This document shows positions 53,466 through 61,875 of a stretch of 64,000 nucleotides of DNA, in pieces. Position 1 is the stretch's first letter; every line of letters starts with the position of its first letter. Made by a program: the position numbers and the translations under genes. The stretch is from Alkalimonas delamerensis (GTDB lineage: Bacteria > Pseudomonadota > Gammaproteobacteria > Enterobacterales > Alteromonadaceae). The notes beneath the pieces were generated by a model. The model saw nothing but the letters and a program-made list of their open reading frames with translations, had not been told where the DNA came from and did no database searches. The DNA lies in assembly GCF_030717955.1 (NCBI RefSeq), contig NZ_JAUZVY010000004.1:124001-188000 (forward strand). The letters are read 5' to 3'.

Positions 53466-54323
53466 ATGCTCTACCTTGGCTGCCCGATGTGGGCCAATGC
53501 CAGCTGGAAACAAAGTCTGTTTTCCCCAAGCTGTAAAACCGCCGATTTTTTGCAGCAGTACAGCCAGGTGTTCAACACTGTGGAAGGCAATACCACTTTT
53601 TATGCCGACCCCAAGATTGAAGCCTTGCAGCGCTGGGCCGCACAGACTCCGGCTGATTTTCGTTTTGTACTCAAAGTGCCTTCGCGTATCAGCCATCAGG
53701 CCAATGCCGATGCCGAGGCAGAGCTAAAAAACTGGTGGCAGTCGCTGCAGCCGCTGCACAGCCGCATCGGTCAGGTGCATCTGCAACTACCAGCCACTGC
53801 TGGCCCTGAGCAACTGGCATGGATTGCCGCAATGCTGGATGCACTGGTCGCTGATGTCCGCTGCTGTGTAGAAGTCCGGCATCTGGCATTTTTTGATAAA
53901 GCGGAACACGAAGTGGCCTTAAACCGGCTGCTGCGTGATTACGGCGCTGAGCGGGTGGTCTTTGACAGCCGGGCTCTGTTTGCGGTGCCGGCCAGCCATC
54001 CGGCGCTTCTCGATGCTCAGCGCAAAAAGCCACGTTTACCGGTGCATGCGATTTGCCTGACCGATGCACCGGTGTTGCGTTTTATCGGCTGCGACGATGC
54101 CGCCATCAACCGTCAGCATTACCAGCCCTGGCTGGCTAAAATCCGCCAATGGCTGGATGAAGGCAAAACACCTTACTACTTTTTCCACACCCCGGATAAC
54201 GCCTCGGCGCCTCAGTTGTGCCGGGATTTTATCGCCGATCTGGGCATTGCCCACCCGGTGCTTAATCCCTGGCCAGGTGAGCAAAACCAAGCTGACAACC
54301 ATCTTCAGCCGGAGCTTTGGTAA
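53466..54323 (+). CDS. DUF72 (YecE-like) protein
   Basis: The 285-residue protein of the DUF72 TIM-barrel-like family has LYLGCPMWANASWKQSLF, the family's FNTVEGNTTFYADPK (~37-51), FRFVLKVPSRISH, CCVEVRHLAFF, PYYFFHTPDNASAPQLC near the end. Function is unknown; some have proposed nucleic-acid related roles. ATG 53466 has AAGGAG six bases upstream. It converges with the methyltransferase gene, with only 4 bp between. Confidence 0.9.
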   Translation: MLYLGCPMWANASWKQSLFSPSCKTADFLQQYSQVFNTVEGNTTFYADPKIEALQRWAAQTPADFRFVLKVPSRISHQANADAEAELKNWWQSLQPLHSRIGQVHLQLPATAGPEQLAWIAAMLDALVADVRCCVEVRHLAFFDKAEHEVALNRLLRDYGAERVVFDSRALFAVPASHPALLDAQRKKPRLPVHAICLTDAPVLRFIGCDDAAINRQHYQPWLAKIRQWLDEGKTPYYFFHTPDNASAPQLCRDFIADLGIAHPVLNPWPGEQNQADNHLQPELW

Positions 54324-54327
54324 GGCT

Positions 54328-54996
54328 TTAGCCAGCTGGCTTTTGCAGCAACACCACATCCGGGCCGCAGAACTCCAGCTGCAGCTGGTAGCGTGCAGCC
54401 AGCCAGCGAAAGCTGTTATCGGCAAAAAAGCTGATATGAGTGGGGTCCAGCGTATAGTGCCAGTTGGCGAAAGCGGCATCCGTCGTCAACCGTTTGGTCA
54501 TCAGCCCCAGCCAGCCACCGGGTTTGAGCAGCCCAATCAATTGCGCAAGTACCTGGCCGGGCGCGCTTAAGTGCTCCACCACCTCAGTGCTGACAATAAA
54601 GTCGTAGGGTCGGCTTAAACACTCAGGCTGATGGCAGTAGTAGAGATCGTAATTGGCGCATTGAAATCCCGCCTCTGTAAACATCAGCGCCAGCGTCGGC
54701 CCCGGGCCGCAACCAAAATCCAAACCTTCCGCTTCGGGTGCCAATCGTTGCCGCAAAGGTTCAAATACACGGCCTAAAAACTTGCGGTACCCCGGGTCAT
54801 CCGGCTGATTCTGGTGCTGATCGTACACCTCCTTTTCTGCCACAGCATCCAGATGAAAGGCCGCCGGCACAAAGACCAGTGCGCACTGGTCGCAGCGCCA
54901 ATAATCGCGCACCAGCACCTTTGGTCTCTGCTCCGTATGGTACCGATGGGTTTGGTTGGATTGGCACAGCGGACAAAGCGATGGAACAGCAATCAT
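54328..54996 (-). CDS. Zinc-ribbon class I SAM-dependent methyltransferase
   Basis: The ~222-residue protein has an N-terminal ribbon (CPLCQSN then CDQCALVF) and a class I methyltransferase core: LDFGCGPGPTLALMF (motif I, ~92-106), FIVSTEVVEHLSAPGQVLAQ (in part) and LKPGGWLGLMT. This type often works on small molecules or in sugar and cofactor modification. GTG 55008 and ATG 54996 are both possible starts, neither with a good ribosome site. It diverges from the amidoligase gene, sharing a 145-bp region. Confidence 0.85.
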   Translation of the reverse strand: MIAVPSLCPLCQSNQTHRYHTEQRPKVLVRDYWRCDQCALVFVPAAFHLDAVAEKEVYDQHQNQPDDPGYRKFLGRVFEPLRQRLAPEAEGLDFGCGPGPTLALMFTEAGFQCANYDLYYCHQPECLSRPYDFIVSTEVVEHLSAPGQVLAQLIGLLKPGGWLGLMTKRLTTDAAFANWHYTLDPTHISFFADNSFRWLAARYQLQLEFCGPDVVLLQKPAG

Positions 54997-55036
54997 TGAT
55001 AGATGCACTTATTAAATACTGGCATGAGCCTTTGAT

Positions 55037-55065
55037 TTGACATCGAAAACTGCTCGCTCTAGGCT
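55037..55065 (+). promoter_or_regulatory. Candidate promoter of the amidoligase pair
   Basis: A perfect -35 TTGACA is followed after 17 bp by TAGGCT, a poor -10. The site lies 77 bp before the amidoligase ATG. Confidence 0.45.
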
Positions 55066-55141
55066 GGTAATAATCAATTGGCGCTAAGCCTAACCGAACC
55101 AGCCTTGTCTGACAACTCGGCAAACACCTGTGGGAGCCATC

Positions 55142-56125
55142 ATGACTGAACAAGTTCGCTTGTTACCACTGCCTTTTGCCAACAACCATCAGGGTAACCC
55201 GAGGCGTATTGGAGTAGAAATTGAACTCAGTGGCCTTGAACTGAACGAGCTCGCTGAATTGGTCGCAAAAGAACTCGGGCTGAACACCGAGCAAAAAGGC
55301 CGCTACGATCTGCGCCTAACCGGCGATCCAGCCGGCGATTGGGTGGTGGAGCTGGACTTTCATTTACTCAAAGAGTTGGGGAAAACCGAGCAGGAATCCG
55401 GCAGCTTGTCCGAAAGTGCCGAACAGCTGCTGGCGTCATTGGCCAACCAACTGGTACCGCTCGAGCTAGTGAGCCCACCCCTGCCATTTGAGCGCTTAAC
55501 CGATATTGAGCGTCTTATTCAACAGCTGCATCAGCGCGGGGCCAAGGGCTCTTCCGATGAATTCCAAAATGCCTTTGGCTTGCAACTGAACCCGGAGATC
55601 CCATCCAAAGACCCGGCTGTTTTGCTGCGCTTTTTGCAAGCCTTTGTCTGCCTGCACGACTGGCTGCTGCAACAAGAGCAAATCGACGTCACCCGCCGCC
55701 TAACCAGTTACATAAACCCTTACCCCAAAGCCTATCAAAAGTTGATTCTGGCTGCCGATTACCAGCCGGATTTGGCTCAGCTTATCGACGATTACCTGAG
55801 ATACAACCCAACACGCAACCGAGCACTGGATTGCTTGCCGCTCTTTATGGAGCTGGATGAAAGCAGAGTCAAAGCCACCGTCAAAGACGAACTGGTCAAA
55901 GCCCGGCCAACTTTTCATTACCGTCTACCCAGCTCCGAAATTCAGCTAGCCGACTGGGGCTTGCACCGGGCCTGGAATGGCTGGATTCAAGTAGAACAAC
56001 TGGTCGCCAATCCTGACCAACTGAGCGCCTGCGTAGCCGCCTACCTGGCCCTGCTCAACAAGCCGCTGGGTAAATTGCTGCAAGACTGGCCACACCAACT
56101 GGAGCAACAATGGCTAAACCGGTAA
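55142..56125 (+). CDS. Predicted amidoligase (glutamine synthetase/GCS-like fold)
   Basis: The 327-residue soluble protein begins like the amidoligase_2 family: RRIGVEIELSGL (21-32) with the acidic GVEIE strand used for Mg-ATP, then WVVELDFHL (~63-71), further RYNPTRNRALDCLPLF and a C-terminal WGLHRAWNGWIQVEQLV. Such enzymes are predicted to join a carboxylate to an amine via acyl phosphate; substrate unknown. ATG 55142 has GGGAG five bases upstream. Its 3' end overlaps the glutamine-amidotransferase-like gene by 16 bp, so the two products act together. Confidence 0.82.
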   Translation: MTEQVRLLPLPFANNHQGNPRRIGVEIELSGLELNELAELVAKELGLNTEQKGRYDLRLTGDPAGDWVVELDFHLLKELGKTEQESGSLSESAEQLLASLANQLVPLELVSPPLPFERLTDIERLIQQLHQRGAKGSSDEFQNAFGLQLNPEIPSKDPAVLLRFLQAFVCLHDWLLQQEQIDVTRRLTSYINPYPKAYQKLILAADYQPDLAQLIDDYLRYNPTRNRALDCLPLFMELDESRVKATVKDELVKARPTFHYRLPSSEIQLADWGLHRAWNGWIQVEQLVANPDQLSACVAAYLALLNKPLGKLLQDWPHQLEQQWLNR

Positions 56126-56799
56126 TTGCCATTACGGGGCCAGAGCGTGGTGCTTTTGGACCACGCTTTTTGGTAGCGCTGGCCGTGCGCTTCTATGGTG
56201 GAGTTCCTCTGCAGTTGCGGCCATCCCAGCACGAGCAAGCCGTCCACTTCGATGGCGTAGTAGTTACCGGTGGCCATGATGTCGATCCGGTGCTTTACGC
56301 TGCTGAGCCTGAAGTCCATCCTAAGTATGATCCGGAGCGGGATACTCTGGAAATGGCGGTAATCAAGCAAGCTTTGCAGCAGCGCAAACCTCTGCTTGGG
56401 ATCTGTCGCGGTGCCCAGCTTTTAAATGTCAGCCGGGGCGGAAACCTGCATCAGCAGCTAAAAGAGCATCGCTACAAAACCTCGCATCGCTGGACCGTAC
56501 TGCCGCTGAAAACCTTGTGTTTAGAAGCAGGCAACTCACTGCTGGCGAAGCTGCTGCAATGCCCGAAATGCAAAATCAACAGCCTGCACAACCAGGCCAT
56601 CAATCAAGTCGGTGATGGTTTGAAGGTAGTGGCGCGGGATCTGGATCAACTGGTGCAAGCCATCGAAGATCCCAACTACCCTTACCTGCTGGGGGTGCAG
56701 TGGCACCCGGAGTTTTTGCTGTTTCTTCGTCGCCAGCGCCACCTGTTTAAAGCCTTAGTGGCAGCAGCGCTTCAGCAGCAAGCGGACGAGCATGAATAA
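56110..56799 (+). CDS. Class I glutamine amidotransferase / gamma-glutamyl hydrolase (C26 family)
   Basis: The 229-residue protein has the triad: Cys99 in GICRGAQLLN, His200 and Glu202 in VQWHPEF, and the family VVTGGHDVDPVLY (51-63) as in PuuD and relatives, which cleave gamma-glutamyl amides. Next to an amidoligase it could feed ammonia, trim a gamma-glutamyl group from the product, or reverse it. Two extra cysteines occur in CPKC (~152-155). It ends at a hairpin shared with ltaE. Confidence 0.88.
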   Translation: MAKPVIAITGPERGAFGPRFLVALAVRFYGGVPLQLRPSQHEQAVHFDGVVVTGGHDVDPVLYAAEPEVHPKYDPERDTLEMAVIKQALQQRKPLLGICRGAQLLNVSRGGNLHQQLKEHRYKTSHRWTVLPLKTLCLEAGNSLLAKLLQCPKCKINSLHNQAINQVGDGLKVVARDLDQLVQAIEDPNYPYLLGVQWHPEFLLFLRRQRHLFKALVAAALQQQADEHE

Positions 56800-56825
56800 G
56801 GGCATGAAAAGCACTTCATGCCCTT
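56798..56825. terminator. Hairpin between convergent genes
   Basis: An 11-bp stem AAGGGCATGAA/TTCATGCCCTT with loop AAGCAC begins at the amidotransferase stop. There is little T tract, so it may work with other signals for this gene and ltaE. Confidence 0.55.
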
Positions 56826-56849
56826 ACTGTCATCCATAGTTCATCATGG

Positions 56850-57938
56850 CTAGCTTTCTTGCTGCTTGCTGAAAGTTTCCAGCAACTCCAGCGTGCGGGC
56901 AATCGCTGCAGCACTGAGATCCAGATGGCATACCCAGCGCAAACGATGCCACTGAGTCCCGGAATGACTGTAGTTGCTGCCGCTAAGGAGTACGCCCTGC
57001 TGCTTCAGATAAGGCAACAACTCAGCTGCCAGCGCTGGTGCCACATCGCAAAATAGAATATTGGTTTGCACCGGCTGCAACCGCAGCTTGCCCTGCCAAC
57101 AGGCGTAGCGCTCTGCCAGCGATGTCAAGCCATCCGCCAACTGTTGGCAATGCCGGTGATCATCGTCCAATCGTTCAACCTGGTGCTGTAACGCATAAAG
57201 CCCTGCTGCCGCCAACAGGCCGGTTTGCCGCATCCCGCCACCCAGCATTTTTCGAAGACGTCGAGCCCGCTTGATGACCTCACTGGAACCCAACAACAAT
57301 GAACCAATTGGAGCACCCAAGCCTTTCGACAAGCACAAGGACAGGGTGTCGTAGCCCTGGCACAGCTGGCGTGCCATCTGCCAGACATCCTGTTCGCGTT
57401 CCGCTGCAAGCTTGGTGGCGGCATTCATCACACGGGCCCCATCAATATGACAAGCCAACTGATGCTGTTTGGCCAAACTGGCGACACTGGCCATGTATTC
57501 AGGACTTAAAACTTTACCGGCAATGGTGTTTTCCACCACCACCAAGCGACTGCGAGCAAAATGAGGGTCGTCCGGTTTAATCGCGGCAACGATGTCTTCC
57601 AGCAACAAGGAGCCATCGGCCTGCACGGCTAATGGCTGTGGTTGAATGGAACCCAATACGGCAGCACCACCACCTTCCCAGCGGTAGGTATGCCAGTCCT
57701 GGCCCAGGATCACTTCATCACCCCGTTGGCAGTGGCTCATCATCGCCAGTAAATTGGTTTGGGTGCCACTGGATGCAAAAAGCGCGGCTTCAAATCCCAA
57801 CTGCGAAGCCGCCCAGTCCTGCAGAGCGTTGGTGGTTGGGCAGTCCTGAAACACATCGTCGCCAAGCTCTGCTGTCATCATGGCCGCTCTCATCCCTGCA
57901 GTGGGTTTGGTCACGGTATCGCTGCGAAAATCAATCAT
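56850..57938 (-). CDS. ltaE: Low-specificity L-threonine aldolase
   Basis: The 362-residue PLP enzyme has MIDFRSDTVTKPTAGMRAAM at the N-terminus, GDDVFQDCPTTNAL, LFASSGTQTNLLAM, the cofactor-site Asp in HIDGARVMNA and the Schiff-base Lys in LSKGLGAPIGSLL. It splits threonine to glycine and acetaldehyde. I start at ATG 57938, with AGGA upstream; the preceding open frame is not homologous. Confidence 0.94.
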   Translation of the reverse strand: MIDFRSDTVTKPTAGMRAAMMTAELGDDVFQDCPTTNALQDWAASQLGFEAALFASSGTQTNLLAMMSHCQRGDEVILGQDWHTYRWEGGGAAVLGSIQPQPLAVQADGSLLLEDIVAAIKPDDPHFARSRLVVVENTIAGKVLSPEYMASVASLAKQHQLACHIDGARVMNAATKLAAEREQDVWQMARQLCQGYDTLSLCLSKGLGAPIGSLLLGSSEVIKRARRLRKMLGGGMRQTGLLAAAGLYALQHQVERLDDDHRHCQQLADGLTSLAERYACWQGKLRLQPVQTNILFCDVAPALAAELLPYLKQQGVLLSGSNYSHSGTQWHRLRWVCHLDLSAAAIARTLELLETFSKQQES

Positions 57939-58091
57939 GGAAGATCCTGTTATGTGGCACTTCGGCTCAGTGTCCCCCGAGCCAAGCCCCGACACAATCA
58001 AAAAATCGAACACTCAACTGAATTTTATGCAATTTAATCGCAAGGATCCCGCCCCCATAGTGTTCAAAAGTGATCAACTAAGGATCTTCTT

Positions 58092-59156
58092 ATGACTGAC
58101 TTATTCACCCCACTGGAACTTGGCAAACTCCGCCTGCCAAATCGTGTTTTGATGGCCCCACTGACTCGCTGCCGGGCCGATGCCGACCATGTACCTACCG
58201 ACATCATGGCCGATTACTACGCGCAGCGCGCCAGTGCCGGCTTGCTGATTGCAGAGGCGACTATGATCACCGAAGGCAACTCAGCGTTTTGGCGCGAACC
58301 AGGAATATACTCAGAGGCTCAAATCAGCGCCTGGCGTAAAGTCACCGATGCGGTGCATGCCAAAGGCGGTCGGATTTTCCTGCAAATTTGGCACGGTGGC
58401 CGGGCTTGTCATCCAGCCTTGAATAACGGAGCCACTCCGATCGCTCCATCCGCCATTGCCATTGATAATACGGTGCATACCCCGGAAGGGAAGCTACCTT
58501 ATGCGGTACCACGTGCACTTGAGCTCAGCGAGATCCCAGCCATTGTCACCGCCTTTCGCCAGGCGGCTCTCAATGCTGTGGAAGCAGGGTTTGATGGCGT
58601 TGAAATCCACGGTGCCAACGGTTACCTGCTGGATCAGTTTTTACGCAGCAGCTCCAATCAGCGTAGCGATGCCTACGGTGGCCCTCTGAAGAATCGTGCC
58701 CGTTTATTGTTTGAGGTGATTGCTGCGGTGACCGATGCCATTGGCCCTGATCGTACCGGCTTGCGTTTATCACCGCTCAATAGCTTTAATAGCATGCTGG
58801 ACGATAACCCAATTGAGCTGATGCAGTATCTGGCCAGTGAGCTGAACCGCTTTAAGCTGGCCTATTTGCACCTGATGCGGGCCGACTTTGCCGGCATTCA
58901 ACAGGCGGATGTAGTCTCCGTCACCCGTGAACACTACCAAGGCACCCTGATTGGCAATATGGGCTACAGCTTCGATGAGGGCAGCTCTGCGGTGGCTAGC
59001 GGTCAGTTGGATGCGGTTGCCTTTGGCAGTGCTTATATTGCCAACCCGGATTTGGTGGAACGTTTTGCTAAGCAATTGCCACTGGCCGAACCAGACCCAG
59101 CCACTTTCTATACTCAGGATGCGAAGGGCTACAGCGATTACCCAGCCTATGCTTAA
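58092..59156 (+). CDS. Old yellow enzyme-family NADH:flavin oxidoreductase (NemA-like)
   Basis: The 354-residue FMN TIM-barrel has LFTPLELGKLRLPNRVLMAP at the start, LTRCRAD, LQIWHGGRACHP, GFDGVEIHGANGYLLDQFLR (in part) with the substrate His/Asn pair, RSDAYGGPLKNRARLL, TGLRLSPLN and GNMGYS near the end. Such enzymes reduce activated alkenes, nitro esters or N-ethylmaleimide. It has GGAT upstream of ATG 58092 and no adjacent NemR-like regulator. Confidence 0.93.
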   Translation: MTDLFTPLELGKLRLPNRVLMAPLTRCRADADHVPTDIMADYYAQRASAGLLIAEATMITEGNSAFWREPGIYSEAQISAWRKVTDAVHAKGGRIFLQIWHGGRACHPALNNGATPIAPSAIAIDNTVHTPEGKLPYAVPRALELSEIPAIVTAFRQAALNAVEAGFDGVEIHGANGYLLDQFLRSSSNQRSDAYGGPLKNRARLLFEVIAAVTDAIGPDRTGLRLSPLNSFNSMLDDNPIELMQYLASELNRFKLAYLHLMRADFAGIQQADVVSVTREHYQGTLIGNMGYSFDEGSSAVASGQLDAVAFGSAYIANPDLVERFAKQLPLAEPDPATFYTQDAKGYSDYPAYA

Positions 59157-59174
59157 ACACTAAAGTTTTGGGTA

Positions 59175-59202
59175 CGATGGCTTCGCACAAATGAAGCCAT
59201 CG
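59175..59202. terminator. Hairpin between convergent genes at 59.2 kb
   Basis: A 10-bp stem CGATGGCTTC/GAAGCCATCG with an 8-base loop lies between the oxidoreductase and MHYT-protein genes. T tracts are poor on both sides. Confidence 0.55.
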
Positions 59203-59227
59203 AATCATAAAACTAGCAGCAATAACA

Positions 59228-61744
59228 TCACAGTTGGCGTTGATGTAGCCAGTGCTCAAAATCAGTCACCGGCTGAGGGCGGGCAAACAAGTAACCTTGA
59301 TAGCAATAACAACCGCTGGCATGCAGCAACTGCTGTTGGCTTTTGTATTCTACCCCTTCAGCTACCAGCTCCATGCCAAAGGTATTGGCGATACCAATGA
59401 TGGCGTCCACTATCACCCAGTCTTTTGGCTTGTGGCCATCCCGGCACTCCCGAACAAAATGTTGGTCAATTTTCACTTCATCAAAGGGCAAACGCGACAA
59501 GTACGACAAGGATGAGTAACCGGTGCCAAAGTCATCCATAGCAAAGCGCAGTCCCAGCGCTTTTAGCTGTTGCATCCGGGCAACCGCATCGTCTAAATCG
59601 GTCAAAACCAAACTTTCGGTCAACTCCAGTTTTAGTAAGCCAGGTGCTATGCGGTAGTGCTGCAACAGACCTGCCACCATGTCGACAAAGTCAGGCTGAT
59701 AAAACTGACGTACACTAATGTTCACTGCTATCGTGAGGTCGGCAAACAAAGTCTGCTGCCAACGTTGCAACTGCTGGCAAGCCTGTTGCAATACCCAGCG
59801 CCCGATAGCTTCTATCTGGCCCGACTCTTCGGCCAGCGGAATAAAATAAGCAGGTGAAACCAGGCCTCGCTCTGGATGTTGCCAGCGGATCAGCGCCTCA
59901 ACCCCAAGCACTTTGCCAGCTTCGGTGACCTGCGGCTGATACACCAAAAGAAACTCCTGCTGTTGCAGTGCCTGAGTCAGGGCCTGCTCCAGCGCAAAGC
60001 GCTGCTCCACCTCAGCCAGCATGTCCGGTTCAAAAAAGCACACGTCATTGCCATCGGCCTGTTTGGCATAACTCATCGCCAGATCCGCCCGTTTAAGGCA
60101 CTCGGCTGGCTGTTCGGCCTGTTCAAAAATATAGACGCCCACACTGACGGTGCTGCAATACTGATGGCCGCTGATGCTGTAGGGACGCTGCAACACCTGC
60201 AGCAACTGCTCAGCTTGCTGACCAGCCAGTTCTTTAGCAAGGCGCAAGCTGGCGGGTAAATAGCCCAGCAACACCACAAATTCATCGCTGCTAAGGCGAC
60301 CATAAAAAGTGGTTACCGGAACTTCTTGTTTGATCCTGTCTGCGACCTGCTGCAACAGCTGATCGCCAGCCTGATGCCCCAAAGTGTCGTTTAAACGTTT
60401 AAAATCATCCAGATCCAGATAAATCACAGCTGCATAGTGCTGACCGAGCTCCATATCCAGCAGCAACTCCTGCAAACAAAGCAGAATTTTTTTCCGGTTG
60501 TAAAGACCGGTCAATTCATCGTAGAAGGCCAGCCGATGCATGGTCTCTTCCGTTGCTTTTCGCTCAGTAATATCGGTGATAAAACCATACCAACTGATAC
60601 CATCCTCTTCCCGTTCTGGCAGGGAGCTGCCATACACCCAGCGACTGTTCCCAAGTGCGTCCAGCACCCGGTACTCGTACTGCCAAGGGGTTAGCTCTTT
60701 AGCAGAGCGCTCGATGCTGCTAAGCATGCCTTCCAAGTCATCAGGATGAATCGCCGCCATCACCGCAGCCGCATCCTCGGCGGCCTGCTGTGGCGTCACT
60801 TGGTAAATATCCCGGATGGCGTCACTGGCGTAGGGAAATGAATAGCTTCCATCCTGATGGCGTTTAAACTGGTAGACCAAACCAGGTACCCGCTCGGAGA
60901 TACGTTGCATGCGCTGAGCCCAGAGCGTTGCCATGCGCTCAGACTGCTGAGTGCGTTTTTCCACCCGCTGCAGCCGCAACCGCATCATTACGGCAACGGT
61001 AGCGACCAGCAAAATAGCCACTGCTACCATCACAGCCAGATCACCCAAGGTTTCTGAGCTGATGCGAAAGCCCGCGATACCTTGCACATGATCAGCAGCC
61101 AAATAGACAGTAGCATGCATCGCCATATAATGCATGCTGGCAATCGCCAGCCCCATCACCATCGCACTGATGGCTTTGACTACCTCAGCTTGACGGATCA
61201 ATGGACTTAACAAAGGACGTATAGACAGTGCCAGCGTCGCCAACGCCACGGCCACCAACACCGAGCCGAGAAACCAATCCAGCCGGTACAGTCGCTCGGC
61301 TTGCAGCACCATAGCAGCCATGCCGGTGTAATGCATGACACCAATGCCTGCCCCCATCAATAGACCGCCAAAAGCAACAGAGTGCCACTGCGTTTGAGGC
61401 ATCGCCACCACTTGCAACAACACCGCTGCAGCCAGCACTGCCGGCACAATAGAAGCCAGGGTCAACCAAAGCTGGTACTCCACAACCACAGGCAGTGTAA
61501 ACGCCATCATGCCGGTAAAGTGCATGGCCCACACCCCGGTACCAAGCGAAAATGCGCCCAGCACATGCCAAAGCAGGCGGATCTGATCCGATGTACTGGA
61601 ACGCATTAGTTGAGCAAAGTTAAAACTGGTATGGGCAGCTAAAATGGCAATAGCCAATGACAACAGCACCAGCTGCGGCTGATGCGAGCCGCTGAGGGCC
61701 AGACTGAAGTCGGTGCTTTGATCGGCAAATGCCAACAAGGACAT
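59228..61744 (-). CDS. MHYT-PAS-GGDEF-EAL c-di-GMP protein
   Basis: The 838-residue protein has a seven-segment MHYT sensor (~1-250) with three motifs (MHFTGMMAF, MHYTGMAAM, MHYMAMHAT) proposed to bind copper and sense O2, CO or NO. A PAS domain (~285-395) is followed by a GGDEF domain in which the active motif is replaced by SSDEF (in RLSSDEFVVLL), so synthesis is unlikely. The EAL domain (~575-825) keeps EALIRW, NISVRQF, LTESLV, DDFGTGYSSLSYL and AEGVE, so a phosphodiesterase is expected. It is monocistronic. Confidence 0.93.
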   Translation of the reverse strand: MSLLAFADQSTDFSLALSGSHQPQLVLLSLAIAILAAHTSFNFAQLMRSSTSDQIRLLWHVLGAFSLGTGVWAMHFTGMMAFTLPVVVEYQLWLTLASIVPAVLAAAVLLQVVAMPQTQWHSVAFGGLLMGAGIGVMHYTGMAAMVLQAERLYRLDWFLGSVLVAVALATLALSIRPLLSPLIRQAEVVKAISAMVMGLAIASMHYMAMHATVYLAADHVQGIAGFRISSETLGDLAVMVAVAILLVATVAVMMRLRLQRVEKRTQQSERMATLWAQRMQRISERVPGLVYQFKRHQDGSYSFPYASDAIRDIYQVTPQQAAEDAAAVMAAIHPDDLEGMLSSIERSAKELTPWQYEYRVLDALGNSRWVYGSSLPEREEDGISWYGFITDITERKATEETMHRLAFYDELTGLYNRKKILLCLQELLLDMELGQHYAAVIYLDLDDFKRLNDTLGHQAGDQLLQQVADRIKQEVPVTTFYGRLSSDEFVVLLGYLPASLRLAKELAGQQAEQLLQVLQRPYSISGHQYCSTVSVGVYIFEQAEQPAECLKRADLAMSYAKQADGNDVCFFEPDMLAEVEQRFALEQALTQALQQQEFLLVYQPQVTEAGKVLGVEALIRWQHPERGLVSPAYFIPLAEESGQIEAIGRWVLQQACQQLQRWQQTLFADLTIAVNISVRQFYQPDFVDMVAGLLQHYRIAPGLLKLELTESLVLTDLDDAVARMQQLKALGLRFAMDDFGTGYSSLSYLSRLPFDEVKIDQHFVRECRDGHKPKDWVIVDAIIGIANTFGMELVAEGVEYKSQQQLLHASGCYCYQGYLFARPQPVTDFEHWLHQRQL

Positions 61745-61844
61745 AGCAATTCCTGCGGTAGTAGGCGAACAGCCAGATGCCAGAAAACATGGCGACTGCC
61801 CCTATCTAAGCACAGGATATCAAAAGCGTCGAGCCTTAAACGAC

Positions 61845-61866
61845 AAACCCGGCCGAAGCCGGGTTT
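61845..61866 (-). terminator. Terminator of ybiT
   Basis: AAACCCGGC/GCCGGGTTT around a TTCG tetraloop on the minus strand, 9 bp after the ybiT stop; the downstream T tract is short. Confidence 0.75.
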
Positions 61867-61875
61867 GAATGCAGT

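Noticed and set aside
53313..53696. N-terminal extension of aspS by 128 codons
   Set aside because: It crosses the aspS promoter and the divergent DUF72 gene and has no similarity to AspRS.
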